Positions 27,226 to 35,055 are shown, counted from the first letter of the stretch. The stretch is DNA of 64,000 nucleotides from Vreelandella zhanjiangensis DSM 21076 (GCF_000377665.1 NZ_KB898647.1:127559-191558); one strand, 5' to 3'. Program-made: numbers and translations. The notes: generated by a model from the sequence alone, not told the origin.

Positions 27226-28722
27226 ATGACCACACTATCGACCACGCTGGTTAAACGCTTGGAAGACCCACGCCTGTTCCGCCAGTACGCCTATGTGAAC
27301 GGCAAGTGGACACATGGGGAAGGTGGCCGTGAAGAAGCGGTGTATGACCCCGCGACCAATGAAGTCATTGGCCATATCCCGCTGCTTGAAGCCAACCAGA
27401 TTACCGCCGCGGTCGATGCGGCCGAGGCCGCCTTCGTTCACTGGCGCGCACTGCGTGCTGATGAGCGCTGCGAGCGCCTGCTCGCCTGGTACGATTTGAT
27501 TCAGGCCAACCGCGAAGATTTGGCGGCTATCATGACGCTGGAGCAGGGCAAACCGCTGCCTGATGCGCGTGGTGAAGTAGAGTACGGTGCAAGCTTTGTG
27601 CGCTGGTTCGCCGAAGAAGGTAAGCGCACTTACGGGGAAACTATCCCCAGCCATATTCCCAACGCCTCATTGGGGACTATCAAAGAGCCTGTCGGGATCG
27701 CCGCGATGATTACGCCGTGGAATTTTCCGCTGGCAATGATTACCCGTAAAGCGGCGGCCGCGCTGGCTGCTGGTTGCCCGGTGATTGTGAAACCGGCCAA
27801 TGAGACGCCCTTTTCAGCGCTGGCGCTGGCAGAATTAGCCGAGCGGGCAGGCATACCGGACGGTATCTTTAACGTTGTGCTGGGTGAGCCTGCCGAGGTT
27901 TCTAAAATACTGTGCAGCGAGCCGCGCATTCGGGCACTGTCGTTTACCGGCTCCACCCGCGTTGGCCGCCTGTTAATGGAGCAAAGTGCCGGTACCGTCA
28001 AACGCCTTTCTCTGGAATTGGGTGGCAATGCGCCGTTTATCGTCGGGCCGGATATGGATCCCAAAGAAGCGGCCTACGCGGCGGTCGCGGCCAAGTTTCA
28101 GACGGCGGGGCAGGACTGCCTGGCGGCCAACCGTATTCTGGTGCACGAATCCATTCATGATGCGTTCGTTGCGCAGTTTACCGAACGTATGGCGGCACTA
28201 ACCGTCGGCAATGGTTTGCAGAGCGAGATCGATCTTGGCCCGCTGATTCATCGCCAGGCGGTAGAGAAGGCCGCCTCGATTGTCGATGATGCGATTTCTC
28301 GGGGCGCCACGCTGGTGATGGGAGATCAGAGCCAAGCACCGGGCGAAAACTTCTTTATGCCGGTGCTATTAACGGGCGTAACGCCACAAATGAAAGTCTG
28401 GCGGGAAGAGAACTTTGCCCCCGTGGCCGGGATTACCGCTTACTCAAGCGATGAAGAAGTCATCGAGCTTGCTAATGATACCGAGTATGGCCTGGCGGCC
28501 TATGTATATACCCATGATATTCGCCGGATATGGAAGCTGATGCGTGCGCTTGAGTACGGCATGGTCAGCGTAAATTCGGTGAAGATGACTGGCCCGCCGG
28601 TGCCGTTCGGTGGAGTGAAACAGTCTGGCCTTGGCCGGGAGGGCGGCGCCACCGGTATCGACGAGTATCTCGAAACCAAGTATTACTGCCTGGGCGCGCT
28701 GGGTTCGGTCTCGGGGAGCTAG
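27226..28722 (+). CDS. doeC: Aspartate-semialdehyde dehydrogenase DoeC (ectoine catabolism)
   Basis: DoeC (498 residues) oxidises L-aspartate-semialdehyde, formed by DoeD, to L-aspartate. It is a succinate-semialdehyde-dehydrogenase-like ALDH: cofactor motif FTGSTRVG (about 240-247), general base E264 in LELGGNAP, nucleophile C298 in AGQDCLAAN, and a C-terminal PFGGVKQSGLGREGG. The ATG at 27226 is preceded by GGGGAGG; a longer frame to 27145 has no support. It is followed by the inverted-repeat element and then doeD. Function is inferred from close family resemblance and cluster. Confidence 0.94.
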   Translation: MTTLSTTLVKRLEDPRLFRQYAYVNGKWTHGEGGREEAVYDPATNEVIGHIPLLEANQITAAVDAAEAAFVHWRALRADERCERLLAWYDLIQANREDLAAIMTLEQGKPLPDARGEVEYGASFVRWFAEEGKRTYGETIPSHIPNASLGTIKEPVGIAAMITPWNFPLAMITRKAAAALAAGCPVIVKPANETPFSALALAELAERAGIPDGIFNVVLGEPAEVSKILCSEPRIRALSFTGSTRVGRLLMEQSAGTVKRLSLELGGNAPFIVGPDMDPKEAAYAAVAAKFQTAGQDCLAANRILVHESIHDAFVAQFTERMAALTVGNGLQSEIDLGPLIHRQAVEKAASIVDDAISRGATLVMGDQSQAPGENFFMPVLLTGVTPQMKVWREENFAPVAGITAYSSDEEVIELANDTEYGLAAYVYTHDIRRIWKLMRALEYGMVSVNSVKMTGPPVPFGGVKQSGLGREGGATGIDEYLETKYYCLGALGSVSGS

Positions 28723-28834
28723 CTGCGCTTCGGCCTGGCGTTGTTGAACCGTCGCCGAGAAATGCTCATGGACAAATGTCCACTCCGCTTTCTCGGCGAC
28801 GGTTCGCCTAGCCAGACCTTTGCTCGCAGAGCTC
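28716..28834. repeat. Nested inverted-repeat element between doeC and doeD
   Basis: Core arms GAACCGTCGCCGAGAAA (28746-28762) and its exact complement (28789-28805) form a perfect 17-bp stem. Inside the 26-nt loop lies a second perfect hairpin, TGGACA-AA-TGTCCA (28769-28782). Outside, shorter imperfect pairs continue: GGCCTGGC with GCCAGACC (28732-28739 and 28811-28818), CTGCG with CGCAG, and GAGCT with AGCTC. The whole begins at the doeC stop. No T run follows, so it is more like a palindromic intergenic repeat than a standard terminator. Confidence 0.85.
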
Positions 28835-28874
28835 CGCTTATTGCATGTAAATTTAAGTCTTATTAATTTTTAAA

Positions 28875-28898
28875 AACTTTCCTAACAGTAGGAAGGTT
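28875..28898. promoter_or_regulatory. Inverted repeat upstream of doeD
   Basis: AACTTTCCTA and TAGGAAGGTT are complementary at 9 of 10 positions around ACAG, in an A/T-rich stretch 20 bases before the doeD start codon. It could be an operator (for instance of DoeX, which as an Lrp-type protein binds imperfect palindromes) or an mRNA hairpin. No direct evidence separates these. Confidence 0.5.
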
Positions 28899-28918
28899 TA
28901 TCGTACAGAGAGAACGTT

Positions 28919-30352
28919 ATGAGCCAACATCAGGACCTGATTGAACGCGACCGCAAAGTCACTTTTCACGCCTCTACCCATCTGCGTGACTTCGCCCATG
29001 GCGATGCGCCTGGCCGTGTGATTACCGGCGGTAAAGGCATCAATATTGTGGATAAGGATGGCCGCGAATTTATCGACGGCTTTGCCGGGCTTTACTGCGT
29101 TAATATCGGCTATGGCCGTACGGAAATTGCCGAGGCGATTTACAAGCAGGCAATGGAAATCTCCTACTACCACACTTACGTAGGCCACTCGAATGAGCCG
29201 CAGATTGCGCTTTCCGAGCGTATTCTGAAAATTGCCGGCATGAACATGTCCAAGGTCTATTACGGCATGTCAGGCTCAGACGCTAACGAAACCCAGCTGA
29301 AAATTGTGCGTTACTACAATAACGTGCTGGGCCGCCCGCAGAAGAAAAAGGTCATCTCACGCATGCGCGGCTACCACGGTTCGGGTATTGCTTCGGGCTC
29401 ACTAACGGGCCTCAAGGCGTTCCACGACCATTTTGATCTGCCTATCGATACCATCCGCCATACCGAAGCGCCGCACTACTACCTGCGGGCAGCCGAGCAG
29501 CACGGCATGACCGAGCTTGAGTTCTCGTCTTACTGCGCCGAAAAGCTGGAAGCGATGATTCTTGAAGAAGGCCCGGATACCGTGGCGGCGTTTATCGGCG
29601 AGCCGGTATTGGGCACGGGCGGTATTGTACCGCCGCCGGAAGGTTATTGGGACGCGATTCAAGCCGTGCTTGCCAAGTACGATGTGCTGTTGATCGCTGA
29701 TGAAGTGGTGTGTGGCTTCGGACGTACCGGCTCTGACTTTGGCAGCCACCACTACAACATGAAACCGGATCTGGTCACGATTGCTAAAGGCCTTACCAGT
29801 GCTTACCAACCGCTTTCCGGCGTGATTGTGGGTGAAAAAGTATGGCAAGTGCTTGAGCAGGGTACCGGCGAGTTTGGCCCCATTGGCCATGGCTGGACCT
29901 ACTCTGGCCACGCGCTGGGCTGTGCGGCGGGTATTGCCAATCTGGATATCATCGAGCGTGAAAACCTGGTGGGCAACGCCGCGGAAACAGGCGCTTACTT
30001 CCAGGCACAGCTCAAGGCTACTTTTGAAGGCCATCCGCTTTTAGGAGATGTGCGCGGTGTTGGCCTGATGGCCGCGCTTGAGTTTTCGCCCGAGGCGAAA
30101 CAACGCCTGCACTTTGACCCGGCATTAAAAGTTGGCCCACGCGTGGCGGCAGCGGCGATGGAAGAGAACTTGATTGCTCGCGCCATGCCCCAAGGGGATA
30201 TCCTGGGCTTCGCGCCACCGCTGACTATCAATCGCGCTGAAGTTGATGACATGATTGGGCGTGCCAAGCGTGCGATCGACCGGGTGGCGGATGAGCTTAC
30301 GCGTTCAGGCGATCTGAAAAAAGGCCATCAGGAAGCTGCCTTTACGGTTTAA
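28919..30352 (+). CDS. doeD: L-2,4-diaminobutyrate transaminase DoeD
   Basis: A class III PLP aminotransferase (477 residues) that converts L-2,4-diaminobutyrate to aspartate-semialdehyde, between DoeB and DoeC. Seen: GMSGSDANETQLKI (about 119-132, phosphate-binding region), RGYHGSGIASGS, LLIADEVVCGFGRTG with the Asp that contacts the PLP ring, and the Schiff-base lysine in TIAKGLTSAYQP near residue 290. The sequence is close to what I recall of H. elongata DoeD. It starts after the inverted repeats and ends in a strong terminator, so it may be transcribed from its own promoter as well as with doeC. Confidence 0.94.
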   Translation: MSQHQDLIERDRKVTFHASTHLRDFAHGDAPGRVITGGKGINIVDKDGREFIDGFAGLYCVNIGYGRTEIAEAIYKQAMEISYYHTYVGHSNEPQIALSERILKIAGMNMSKVYYGMSGSDANETQLKIVRYYNNVLGRPQKKKVISRMRGYHGSGIASGSLTGLKAFHDHFDLPIDTIRHTEAPHYYLRAAEQHGMTELEFSSYCAEKLEAMILEEGPDTVAAFIGEPVLGTGGIVPPPEGYWDAIQAVLAKYDVLLIADEVVCGFGRTGSDFGSHHYNMKPDLVTIAKGLTSAYQPLSGVIVGEKVWQVLEQGTGEFGPIGHGWTYSGHALGCAAGIANLDIIERENLVGNAAETGAYFQAQLKATFEGHPLLGDVRGVGLMAALEFSPEAKQRLHFDPALKVGPRVAAAAMEENLIARAMPQGDILGFAPPLTINRAEVDDMIGRAKRAIDRVADELTRSGDLKKGHQEAAFTV

Positions 30353-30372
30353 TGGATAGGCGCTGACCTTAT

Positions 30373-30408
30373 AAACGCCGCTGCTTATGCAGCGGCGTTT
30401 TTGTTTTT
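30373..30408 (+). terminator. Rho-independent terminator after doeD
   Basis: AAACGCCGCTGC and GCAGCGGCGTTT form a perfect 12-bp stem with a TTAT loop, followed by TTGTTTTT. It closes the doe cluster. Confidence 0.93.
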
Positions 30409-30464
30409 GAACAAGGCGGCTATGCTGAACAGAGTGCATGATCGACTGATAGGCAGGAGTGACT

Positions 30465-31142
30465 ATGCAACCGGTATTGGCTTTTGATGTTTACGGCACG
30501 CTGATTGATACCCAAGGGGTTACCATCGAGCTTGAACGGCGCCTGACGGATGCCTCCAAGGCGGGCGAGTTCGCTAAGCGTTGGCGGGAGAAGCAGCTGG
30601 AGTACAGCTTTCGTCACGCATTGATGGGGGCTTATGTGCCTTTCTCAGAATGCACACGAGAAGCCCTGGTGTTCACCAACCGTACGCTACAGGCGGGGCT
30701 TTCCGATAACGACCACGATCACCTGATGGCTATATATGCAGAGCTTCCTGCCTTCCCTGACGTGGTGTCCGCCCTTGATCAGCTACGTGACGCGGGTATC
30801 CGCTGCGTGGCGTTTTCCAATGGTACGGTTGAAGCGGTTACACAGCTGCTGACACGTGCGGGGGTAGAAAGCCATATGGACGCGGTGGTGAGCGTGGATG
30901 ATATCAAGCGCTTTAAACCAGACCCGGCAGTCTATGCGTATCTTCGATCGCAGCTGGAGACGCGCCCTGAGCATACCTGGTTAATTTCCAGCAATCCCTT
31001 TGACGTGATTGGTGCAACCCATGCAGGGCTACGCAGTGCCTGGGTGCGGCGTCATTCCGATGCGCCTTTTGATCCGTGGGGGGTCGAGCCGGATATGACG
31101 GTGCCTGATTTGGAAACGCTGGCGGAGCGACTGATCGGTTAG
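30465..31142 (+). CDS. HAD-superfamily hydrolase, type II haloacid dehalogenase-like
   Basis: 225 residues, the size of L-2-haloacid dehalogenases. HAD motifs are complete: nucleophile D8 in DVYGTL, motif II in FSNGT, the lysine in FKPDPAVY and the distal acid in SSNPFDVIGA, which matches the SSNxxD signature of the haloacid dehalogenase subgroup. Helical cap between motifs I and II. The ATG at 30465 has AGGAG 7 bases upstream; the GTG at 30459 is less likely. It stands just past the doeD terminator, so is not part of the ectoine pathway by transcription. Substrate unknown; activity on small phosphates is possible. Confidence 0.85.
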   Translation: MQPVLAFDVYGTLIDTQGVTIELERRLTDASKAGEFAKRWREKQLEYSFRHALMGAYVPFSECTREALVFTNRTLQAGLSDNDHDHLMAIYAELPAFPDVVSALDQLRDAGIRCVAFSNGTVEAVTQLLTRAGVESHMDAVVSVDDIKRFKPDPAVYAYLRSQLETRPEHTWLISSNPFDVIGATHAGLRSAWVRRHSDAPFDPWGVEPDMTVPDLETLAERLIG

Positions 31143-31202
31143 GTTGGTATCCCGTTCCTGAAGCCGCATAATAGGCTACACGTAACGACTTAGGACGCGA
31201 TC

Positions 31203-31550
31203 ATGTCAGAGAAAATTTACTGTGTTGCCGGCTTTAAACCCAAACCGGGCAAAGAAGAGGCGGTGTTCAAGGCGCTTCAGTCGCTTGAACCAAATACTCA
31301 CCGGGAAGACGCCTGCATTCACTACACGGTGACGCGCCAGATCGATAATCCCTTCGCTCAAGGCACCGGTTACCCGATCGTATTCCATGAAATCTGGGCC
31401 AGCCGCGAAGAGTTTGAAGCGCATTGTCAGCGTAAAGAGATTCAGGACTTCTTCGCTGAGCATGTTGAATCACCCGATGGCGATATCGAAGACGCCAATG
31501 TGTGCGTGTATACCGATGAACCGTGGAACTTTGATGCCCCCAAGGTATAA
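31203..31550 (+). CDS. Antibiotic-biosynthesis-monooxygenase (ABM) domain protein
   Basis: 115 residues forming a single ABM / dimeric alpha-beta-barrel domain: VAGFKPKPGKEEAVFKAL (helix after strand 1), HYTVTRQIDNP, FHEIWASREEFEAHCQ (the typical WxxxxxxxxH stretch) and QDFFAEHV. Members include YgiN-type quinol monooxygenases and many of unknown role. No signal peptide. AGGA is 8 bases before the ATG. It precedes luxS by 48 bases on the same strand, so cotranscription is possible. The physiological substrate cannot be told from sequence. Confidence 0.8.
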   Translation: MSEKIYCVAGFKPKPGKEEAVFKALQSLEPNTHREDACIHYTVTRQIDNPFAQGTGYPIVFHEIWASREEFEAHCQRKEIQDFFAEHVESPDGDIEDANVCVYTDEPWNFDAPKV

Positions 31551-31598
31551 ACCCAGCGTGTAGAATGGGCTCACGACACCGATAAACACGGAGCAAAC

Positions 31599-32066
31599 AT
31601 GACTGAAAAGAAAATGAACGTTGAAAGCTTTAACCTGGACCATACCAAGGTAAAAGCCCCTTACGTGCGTCTGGCGGATATCAAGCAAGGCCAGAACGGC
31701 GATCAGATCCATAAATACGATCTGCGTATCTGCCAGCCGAATAAAGAACACATGGAGATGCCTGCGCTGCATTCTCTTGAGCACTTAATGGCCGAGCTAT
31801 CGCGCAATCATACCGATAAAGTCGTCGATATCAGCCCCATGGGCTGCCAAACCGGCTTCTATATCGCGATGATTAACCACGATAACTACGACGACGTGCT
31901 AACTATCATCGAACAAACGCTGAACGATGTACTGGTCGCCACCGAAGTACCTGCCTGCAATGAAATGCAGTGTGGATGGGCCGCCAGCCACAGCCTGGAA
32001 GGCGCCCAGGAATTAGCCCGCGACCTGCTCGCCAAACGCGGTGAGTGGACGGAAGTATTTGCTTGA
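31599..32066 (+). CDS. luxS: S-ribosylhomocysteine lyase LuxS
   Basis: LuxS (155 residues) cleaves S-ribosylhomocysteine to homocysteine and DPD, the precursor of autoinducer-2. The active site is complete: zinc ligands H58 and H62 in LHSLEH and C125 in EMQCGWA, base E61, catalytic C83 in [10 protein letters not shown]. The protein matches the Gram-positive form, from memory most closely that of Staphylococcus aureus ([39 protein letters not shown]), rather than E. coli LuxS. Base composition looks like the host, so any transfer is not recent. GGAG lies 7 bases before the first ATG. No pfs gene is in the window. Confidence 0.96.
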   Translation: MTEKKMNVESFNLDHTKVKAPYVRLADIKQGQNGDQIHKYDLRICQPNKEHMEMPALHSLEHLMAELSRNHTDKVVDISPMGCQTGFYIAMINHDNYDDVLTIIEQTLNDVLVATEVPACNEMQCGWAASHSLEGAQELARDLLAKRGEWTEVFA

Positions 32067-32091
32067 TTAAGTAGTGATTTAGTAAACCTAA

Positions 32092-32113
32092 AACGCCTCT
32101 GTATAGAGGCGTT
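32092..32113. terminator. Stem-loop between convergent luxS and pyrophosphatase genes
   Basis: AACGCCTCT and AGAGGCGTT form a perfect 9-bp stem with loop GTAT, 25 bases after the luxS stop. No clear T run follows on the plus strand; on the minus strand TTTAGGTTTA follows. It may serve both convergent genes. Confidence 0.65.
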
Positions 32114-32167
32114 CTGCTGATAAGCTTGGTTATTTTTGCATTTGTTTTGCTATATAACACAGCTTAT

Positions 32168-32872
32168 TTATGGCGTTGAAAAATTCTCAGCGGCCGCTTC
32201 TAATACAGCTAAAGCGGATTCGGCATCTTCAAACCCAAGTCCTTCCATACCGCCATCGGGCCCTTTGTAGTTTGCAAACCAAATATCGATGATTTGGCTA
32301 ACACCAGGGAATTCACTATCGAGCTGCGTCATGCTTTCAACATTGGCAAATGGTGAGCCTTGGGTAAGAACTGCTATGAGCTTGTCGTCTTGCTCACCGC
32401 CATCCAGCATTTTCAGAACGCCAATAACGCGCACATCAACGATTTCGCCGCGTGGAATTGCCTGGCCTAGCACAATCACGTCGAGTGGGTCGCCATCACC
32501 GCCCATTTCTTTAGGTAGATCTGTGCCAGGAATCGCACCGTAATTTCCGGGGTAACCCAGATAATTTACAACGCGGGGCGCATCATTTTTATATTCCCAG
32601 TAAACCGCGTTAGTATCTTCTTTACTAACTTCCCATTTAGCTGATGTGCCTGTTGGGATTTCAATAATGGCGCTGACAACGCCATTAGAATTTATAGCAT
32701 CCATCGCCATTAAATCTTGATCACCAACAATGGTGAAATCGTCCTTCATGGTCATGCTTGAGCTGTGAGGCGTCGTCTCAGAAAATGCTAAGCCACCCAG
32801 CGGCTCCGCATGAACGGTAGCCGTTAGCATTGAGGCGCACATCAAACTCGCAAGCAATATTTTGTTACGCAT
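32168..32872 (-). CDS. Exported family I inorganic pyrophosphatase
   Basis: 234 residues. The first 22 or so are a signal peptide (MRNKILLASLMCASMLTATVHA, with cleavage after VHA), followed by a soluble family I pyrophosphatase domain (about 60-225). The family signature DGDPLDVIVL is present, with the preceding IIEIPTGTSAKWEVSKE, NYGAIPGT and DDKLIAVL in the right order, so the metal-binding acids seem intact. Export is unusual, as Ppa is normally cytosolic; a periplasmic enzyme could hydrolyse external pyrophosphate. Upstream GTG/TTG codons in frame lack support; the ATG at 32872 gives a good signal peptide. Its ribosome site lies in the hairpin at 32881-32930. Confidence 0.88.
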   Translation of the reverse strand: MRNKILLASLMCASMLTATVHAEPLGGLAFSETTPHSSSMTMKDDFTIVGDQDLMAMDAINSNGVVSAIIEIPTGTSAKWEVSKEDTNAVYWEYKNDAPRVVNYLGYPGNYGAIPGTDLPKEMGGDGDPLDVIVLGQAIPRGEIVDVRVIGVLKMLDGGEQDDKLIAVLTQGSPFANVESMTQLDSEFPGVSQIIDIWFANYKGPDGGMEGLGFEDAESALAVLEAAAENFSTP

Positions 32873-32880
32873 AACAATCC

Positions 32881-32930
32881 CCACACCTGATTAGATTTTA
32901 CAAATTATTATCAGGTGTGGATGACGCGTT
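32881..32930 (-). promoter_or_regulatory. 11-bp inverted repeat covering the pyrophosphatase ribosome site
   Basis: Arms CCACACCTGAT (32881-32891) and ATCAGGTGTGG (32920-32930) are perfectly complementary around a 28-nt A/T-rich loop. On the minus-strand mRNA the second arm ends 8 bases before the pyrophosphatase ATG and carries AGGTGTGG, joined to GGATTGTT. Folding would hide the likely Shine-Dalgarno. It also lies past the DUF1826 stop, so it could act as a weak terminator or as a DNA operator. Confidence 0.6.
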
Positions 32931-32947
32931 CATGACAGGCCCACATA

Positions 32948-33598
32948 TCAAGCAGGATCGATTGTTAACAGCAGTCGCCTTTGTCCATTACTTAATGAGG
33001 GGCTGCGGTGCACTAGAGCGCTATGCTCGCATCCTTCCCAACCACTGCCTTTAATAAGCGCGATATCGCCTGCTTTGAGCGTTTGGACGGCATCAGGTTT
33101 AAGTACTATTTCAGGCCTGTCAGGAGTCGGGGCTCCCAAGCCATCGCGGTTAACAGCTTCTTCGGGCAGCCATTCACTGCCGGGGCCTAGGTAGGTTGTC
33201 ACTAAGCGCACAGGAAGATTGTCGCAATGAAAACGCGGACACATCGCCTCGTTTAATATTCTAAGCCGTATACCTACGGTCTGTGTATCAAACAGATAAG
33301 CAACCGCCTGGGCAATGGACACAATATCGTCAATAAGAGCATTCGCCGCATCCGGCTGCGGCGCGCAGCGCCTAAGTTCTTCTATGAGGCTGTCATCGGG
33401 GGTACCTAACCATGAAAACTGCCAGGGGCGCTCTGTTTGGCATTGCGCCGTAGCACTTAGTGCAACGTCGGCAGGTAAGCGGCGTTGCATTACGGCAATG
33501 TTAATAGAGTCTTCAAATATACGCGGCAGCACGCTGATATCTTTGCCTTGAGCGGCATGAAGAGGAAGTAGGGTGGTCGAAGAGGCGGTGGCGGTCAT
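32948..33598 (-). CDS. DUF1826 domain protein
   Basis: 216 residues spanning the whole DUF1826 family, whose function is unknown. Conserved-looking parts: the helical N-terminal half (IFEDSINIAVMQRRLP), then MCPRFHCDNLPVRLVTTYLGPGSE (only part needed: PRFHCDNLP and TTYLGPG), and near the C-terminus KGSGWEGCEHSALVHRSP. Paired His, Asp and Cys residues and this order recall a cupin or iron/2-oxoglutarate-type fold, but this is a guess. From memory, the family occurs next to Zur-regulated COG0523 GTPases; no such GTPase is in this window, yet a Zur-like palindrome lies upstream. GAGG is 8 bases before the ATG. Possibly cotranscribed with the pyrophosphatase. Confidence 0.8.
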   Translation of the reverse strand: MTATASSTTLLPLHAAQGKDISVLPRIFEDSINIAVMQRRLPADVALSATAQCQTERPWQFSWLGTPDDSLIEELRRCAPQPDAANALIDDIVSIAQAVAYLFDTQTVGIRLRILNEAMCPRFHCDNLPVRLVTTYLGPGSEWLPEEAVNRDGLGAPTPDRPEIVLKPDAVQTLKAGDIALIKGSGWEGCEHSALVHRSPSLSNGQRRLLLTIDPA

Positions 33599-33650
33599 AA
33601 GTTAACCTCGTCAAAGAAAAACGTAGTCAGTTATCAAAATCATAATTGAT

Positions 33651-33662
33651 ATGTTATAACAT
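33651..33662. promoter_or_regulatory. Zur-like palindrome upstream of the DUF1826 gene
   Basis: ATGTTATAACAT is a perfect 12-bp palindrome, 53 bases before the DUF1826 start. Gammaproteobacterial Zur boxes contain GTTATA and TATAAC halves separated by one base; here the halves overlap, so the match is partial. The link to DUF1826 makes zinc control plausible. Confidence 0.4.
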
Positions 33663-33854
33663 TAAATACTGATTGAGATAACCTAAAATTATTTTTCGGC
33701 ATGCCGCCATCGCTTAATACCTTTCCACCCAGGCGCTTAGACATTCTGCGGGCGGGCCACCATTGTCCATGTCAGAAAAGGCCTACAGAGGTCTATTGAC
33801 AGGCGTCCATATTTGCTCCTATAAACACGCTATAACCCCTCACCTCAGGCGCTC

Positions 33855-34886
33855 ATGTTCCTGCTCATCACGATTGCCACGCTTTCCATCGCACTATCCT
33901 TTTTATGTTCCATCCTTGAAGCGGCTTTGCTCTCCATTACGCCAAGCTATATCGCCAAACTAAAAGAAGAGAAGCCCAAGCTGCATGCCTCGCTTAGCCA
34001 GCTTAAAACCAGCATTGACCGGCCACTGGCGGCGATACTGACGCTTAATACAATTGCGCATACCGTTGGTGCAACAGCGGTGGGGGCACAGGCGGCAGTG
34101 GTATTCGGAGAAGCCTCAATTGCCATCGTATCTGCTGTCATGACGATGCTGATTCTGGTGCTTTCTGAAATTATCCCCAAGACGATTGGCGCCACCTACT
34201 GGCGCGGCCTGGCACCGTTTTTGCCGCGTTTATTAAAGCCGATGATAGTGGGGTTACTGCCCTTTATCTGGATGTCAGAGCAGATTACACGTCGGCTGGG
34301 CACGTCAGAGCATGACGTTGATCTGCGCGATGAAATCAAGGTGCTGGCACGTGTTGGGCTTGAGGAGAAGGTGCTGGATGCCGATGAGTCGCGCACCATC
34401 ATCAATATGCTTAACCTGCATGAAATTGCCGTAAGTCAAGCCATGACGCCAAGAACGGTGTGCGTGACAGTACCACCGAACATGGACGTCAAGACGTTTG
34501 ATCAGCAGTACGGCAAGGCACCGTTTACGCGTTTTCCAGTGATGGATAACGGTGAAATGGCCTTTGGCTATGTGCATAAAGCCGACATGTATCACGCCGA
34601 TGACGCTAAAATCATGCGCGAGCTTATGCATCCTATTGGTAGCGTGGACATCGCGCATAATGTAGAGCATGTGTTTGCTTCAATGCTTAAGGACCATCTG
34701 CATATGCGTGTTGTATACGATGAGCATGGCACCTTTGTGGGCCTCATTACGCTTGAAGATATTATTGAAACCATCCTGGGCCAGGACATCATTGATGAAA
34801 CCGATAGCGTAGCCAACTTAAGACATCACGCTAAGCAGCGCTGGCTGACACGCATAAAGCATAAAGGTCCCAGTCCCACTATTTAG
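33855..34886 (+). CDS. CNNM/CBS-domain membrane protein (CorC-like, metal transport)
   Basis: 343 residues. The N-terminal 150 form a CNNM (DUF21) membrane domain with about four hydrophobic segments and the typical EAALLSITPSYIAKLKEE, LTLNTIAHTVGA and LSEIIPKTIGA stretches. A pair of CBS domains follows (about 195-320: MTPRTVCVTVP, GYVHKADMY, then VVYDEHGTFVGLITLEDIIE). Proteins of this family take part in magnesium or cobalt transport or efflux. The C-terminal transporter-associated (CorC_HlyC) domain of longer members is missing. Monocistronic by spacing. Confidence 0.88.
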   Translation: MFLLITIATLSIALSFLCSILEAALLSITPSYIAKLKEEKPKLHASLSQLKTSIDRPLAAILTLNTIAHTVGATAVGAQAAVVFGEASIAIVSAVMTMLILVLSEIIPKTIGATYWRGLAPFLPRLLKPMIVGLLPFIWMSEQITRRLGTSEHDVDLRDEIKVLARVGLEEKVLDADESRTIINMLNLHEIAVSQAMTPRTVCVTVPPNMDVKTFDQQYGKAPFTRFPVMDNGEMAFGYVHKADMYHADDAKIMRELMHPIGSVDIAHNVEHVFASMLKDHLHMRVVYDEHGTFVGLITLEDIIETILGQDIIDETDSVANLRHHAKQRWLTRIKHKGPSPTI

Positions 34887-34988
34887 ATAGCAGGGCGTCT
34901 GGTTGGCTCATAAGATTCAGGCGCACTGTCCTGAAAAGAAAAACGAGTGAACGTTAGGAGAATATTCGTAGTCTTAGCACTAAATGTT

Positions 34989-35008
34989 CTATAGTGAATT
35001 ATCTATAG
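34989..35008. promoter_or_regulatory. CTATAG inverted pair upstream of the peroxiredoxin gene
   Basis: CTATAG-N8-CTATAG forms a 20-bp dyad about 47 bases before the peroxiredoxin start. It contains ATAG-N8-CTAT; OxyR half-sites are ATAG-N7-CTAT, so the spacing is off by one. Low-confidence regulatory candidate. Confidence 0.3.
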
Positions 35009-35055
35009 GTGGTTTAAGGTATTAAAAAATATTAATCACCCGCGAAGGAGGCACT

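Noticed and set aside
26925..27254. Two short overlapping frames upstream of doeC
   Set aside because: They lie on opposite strands over each other, lack known features and run into the doeC start.
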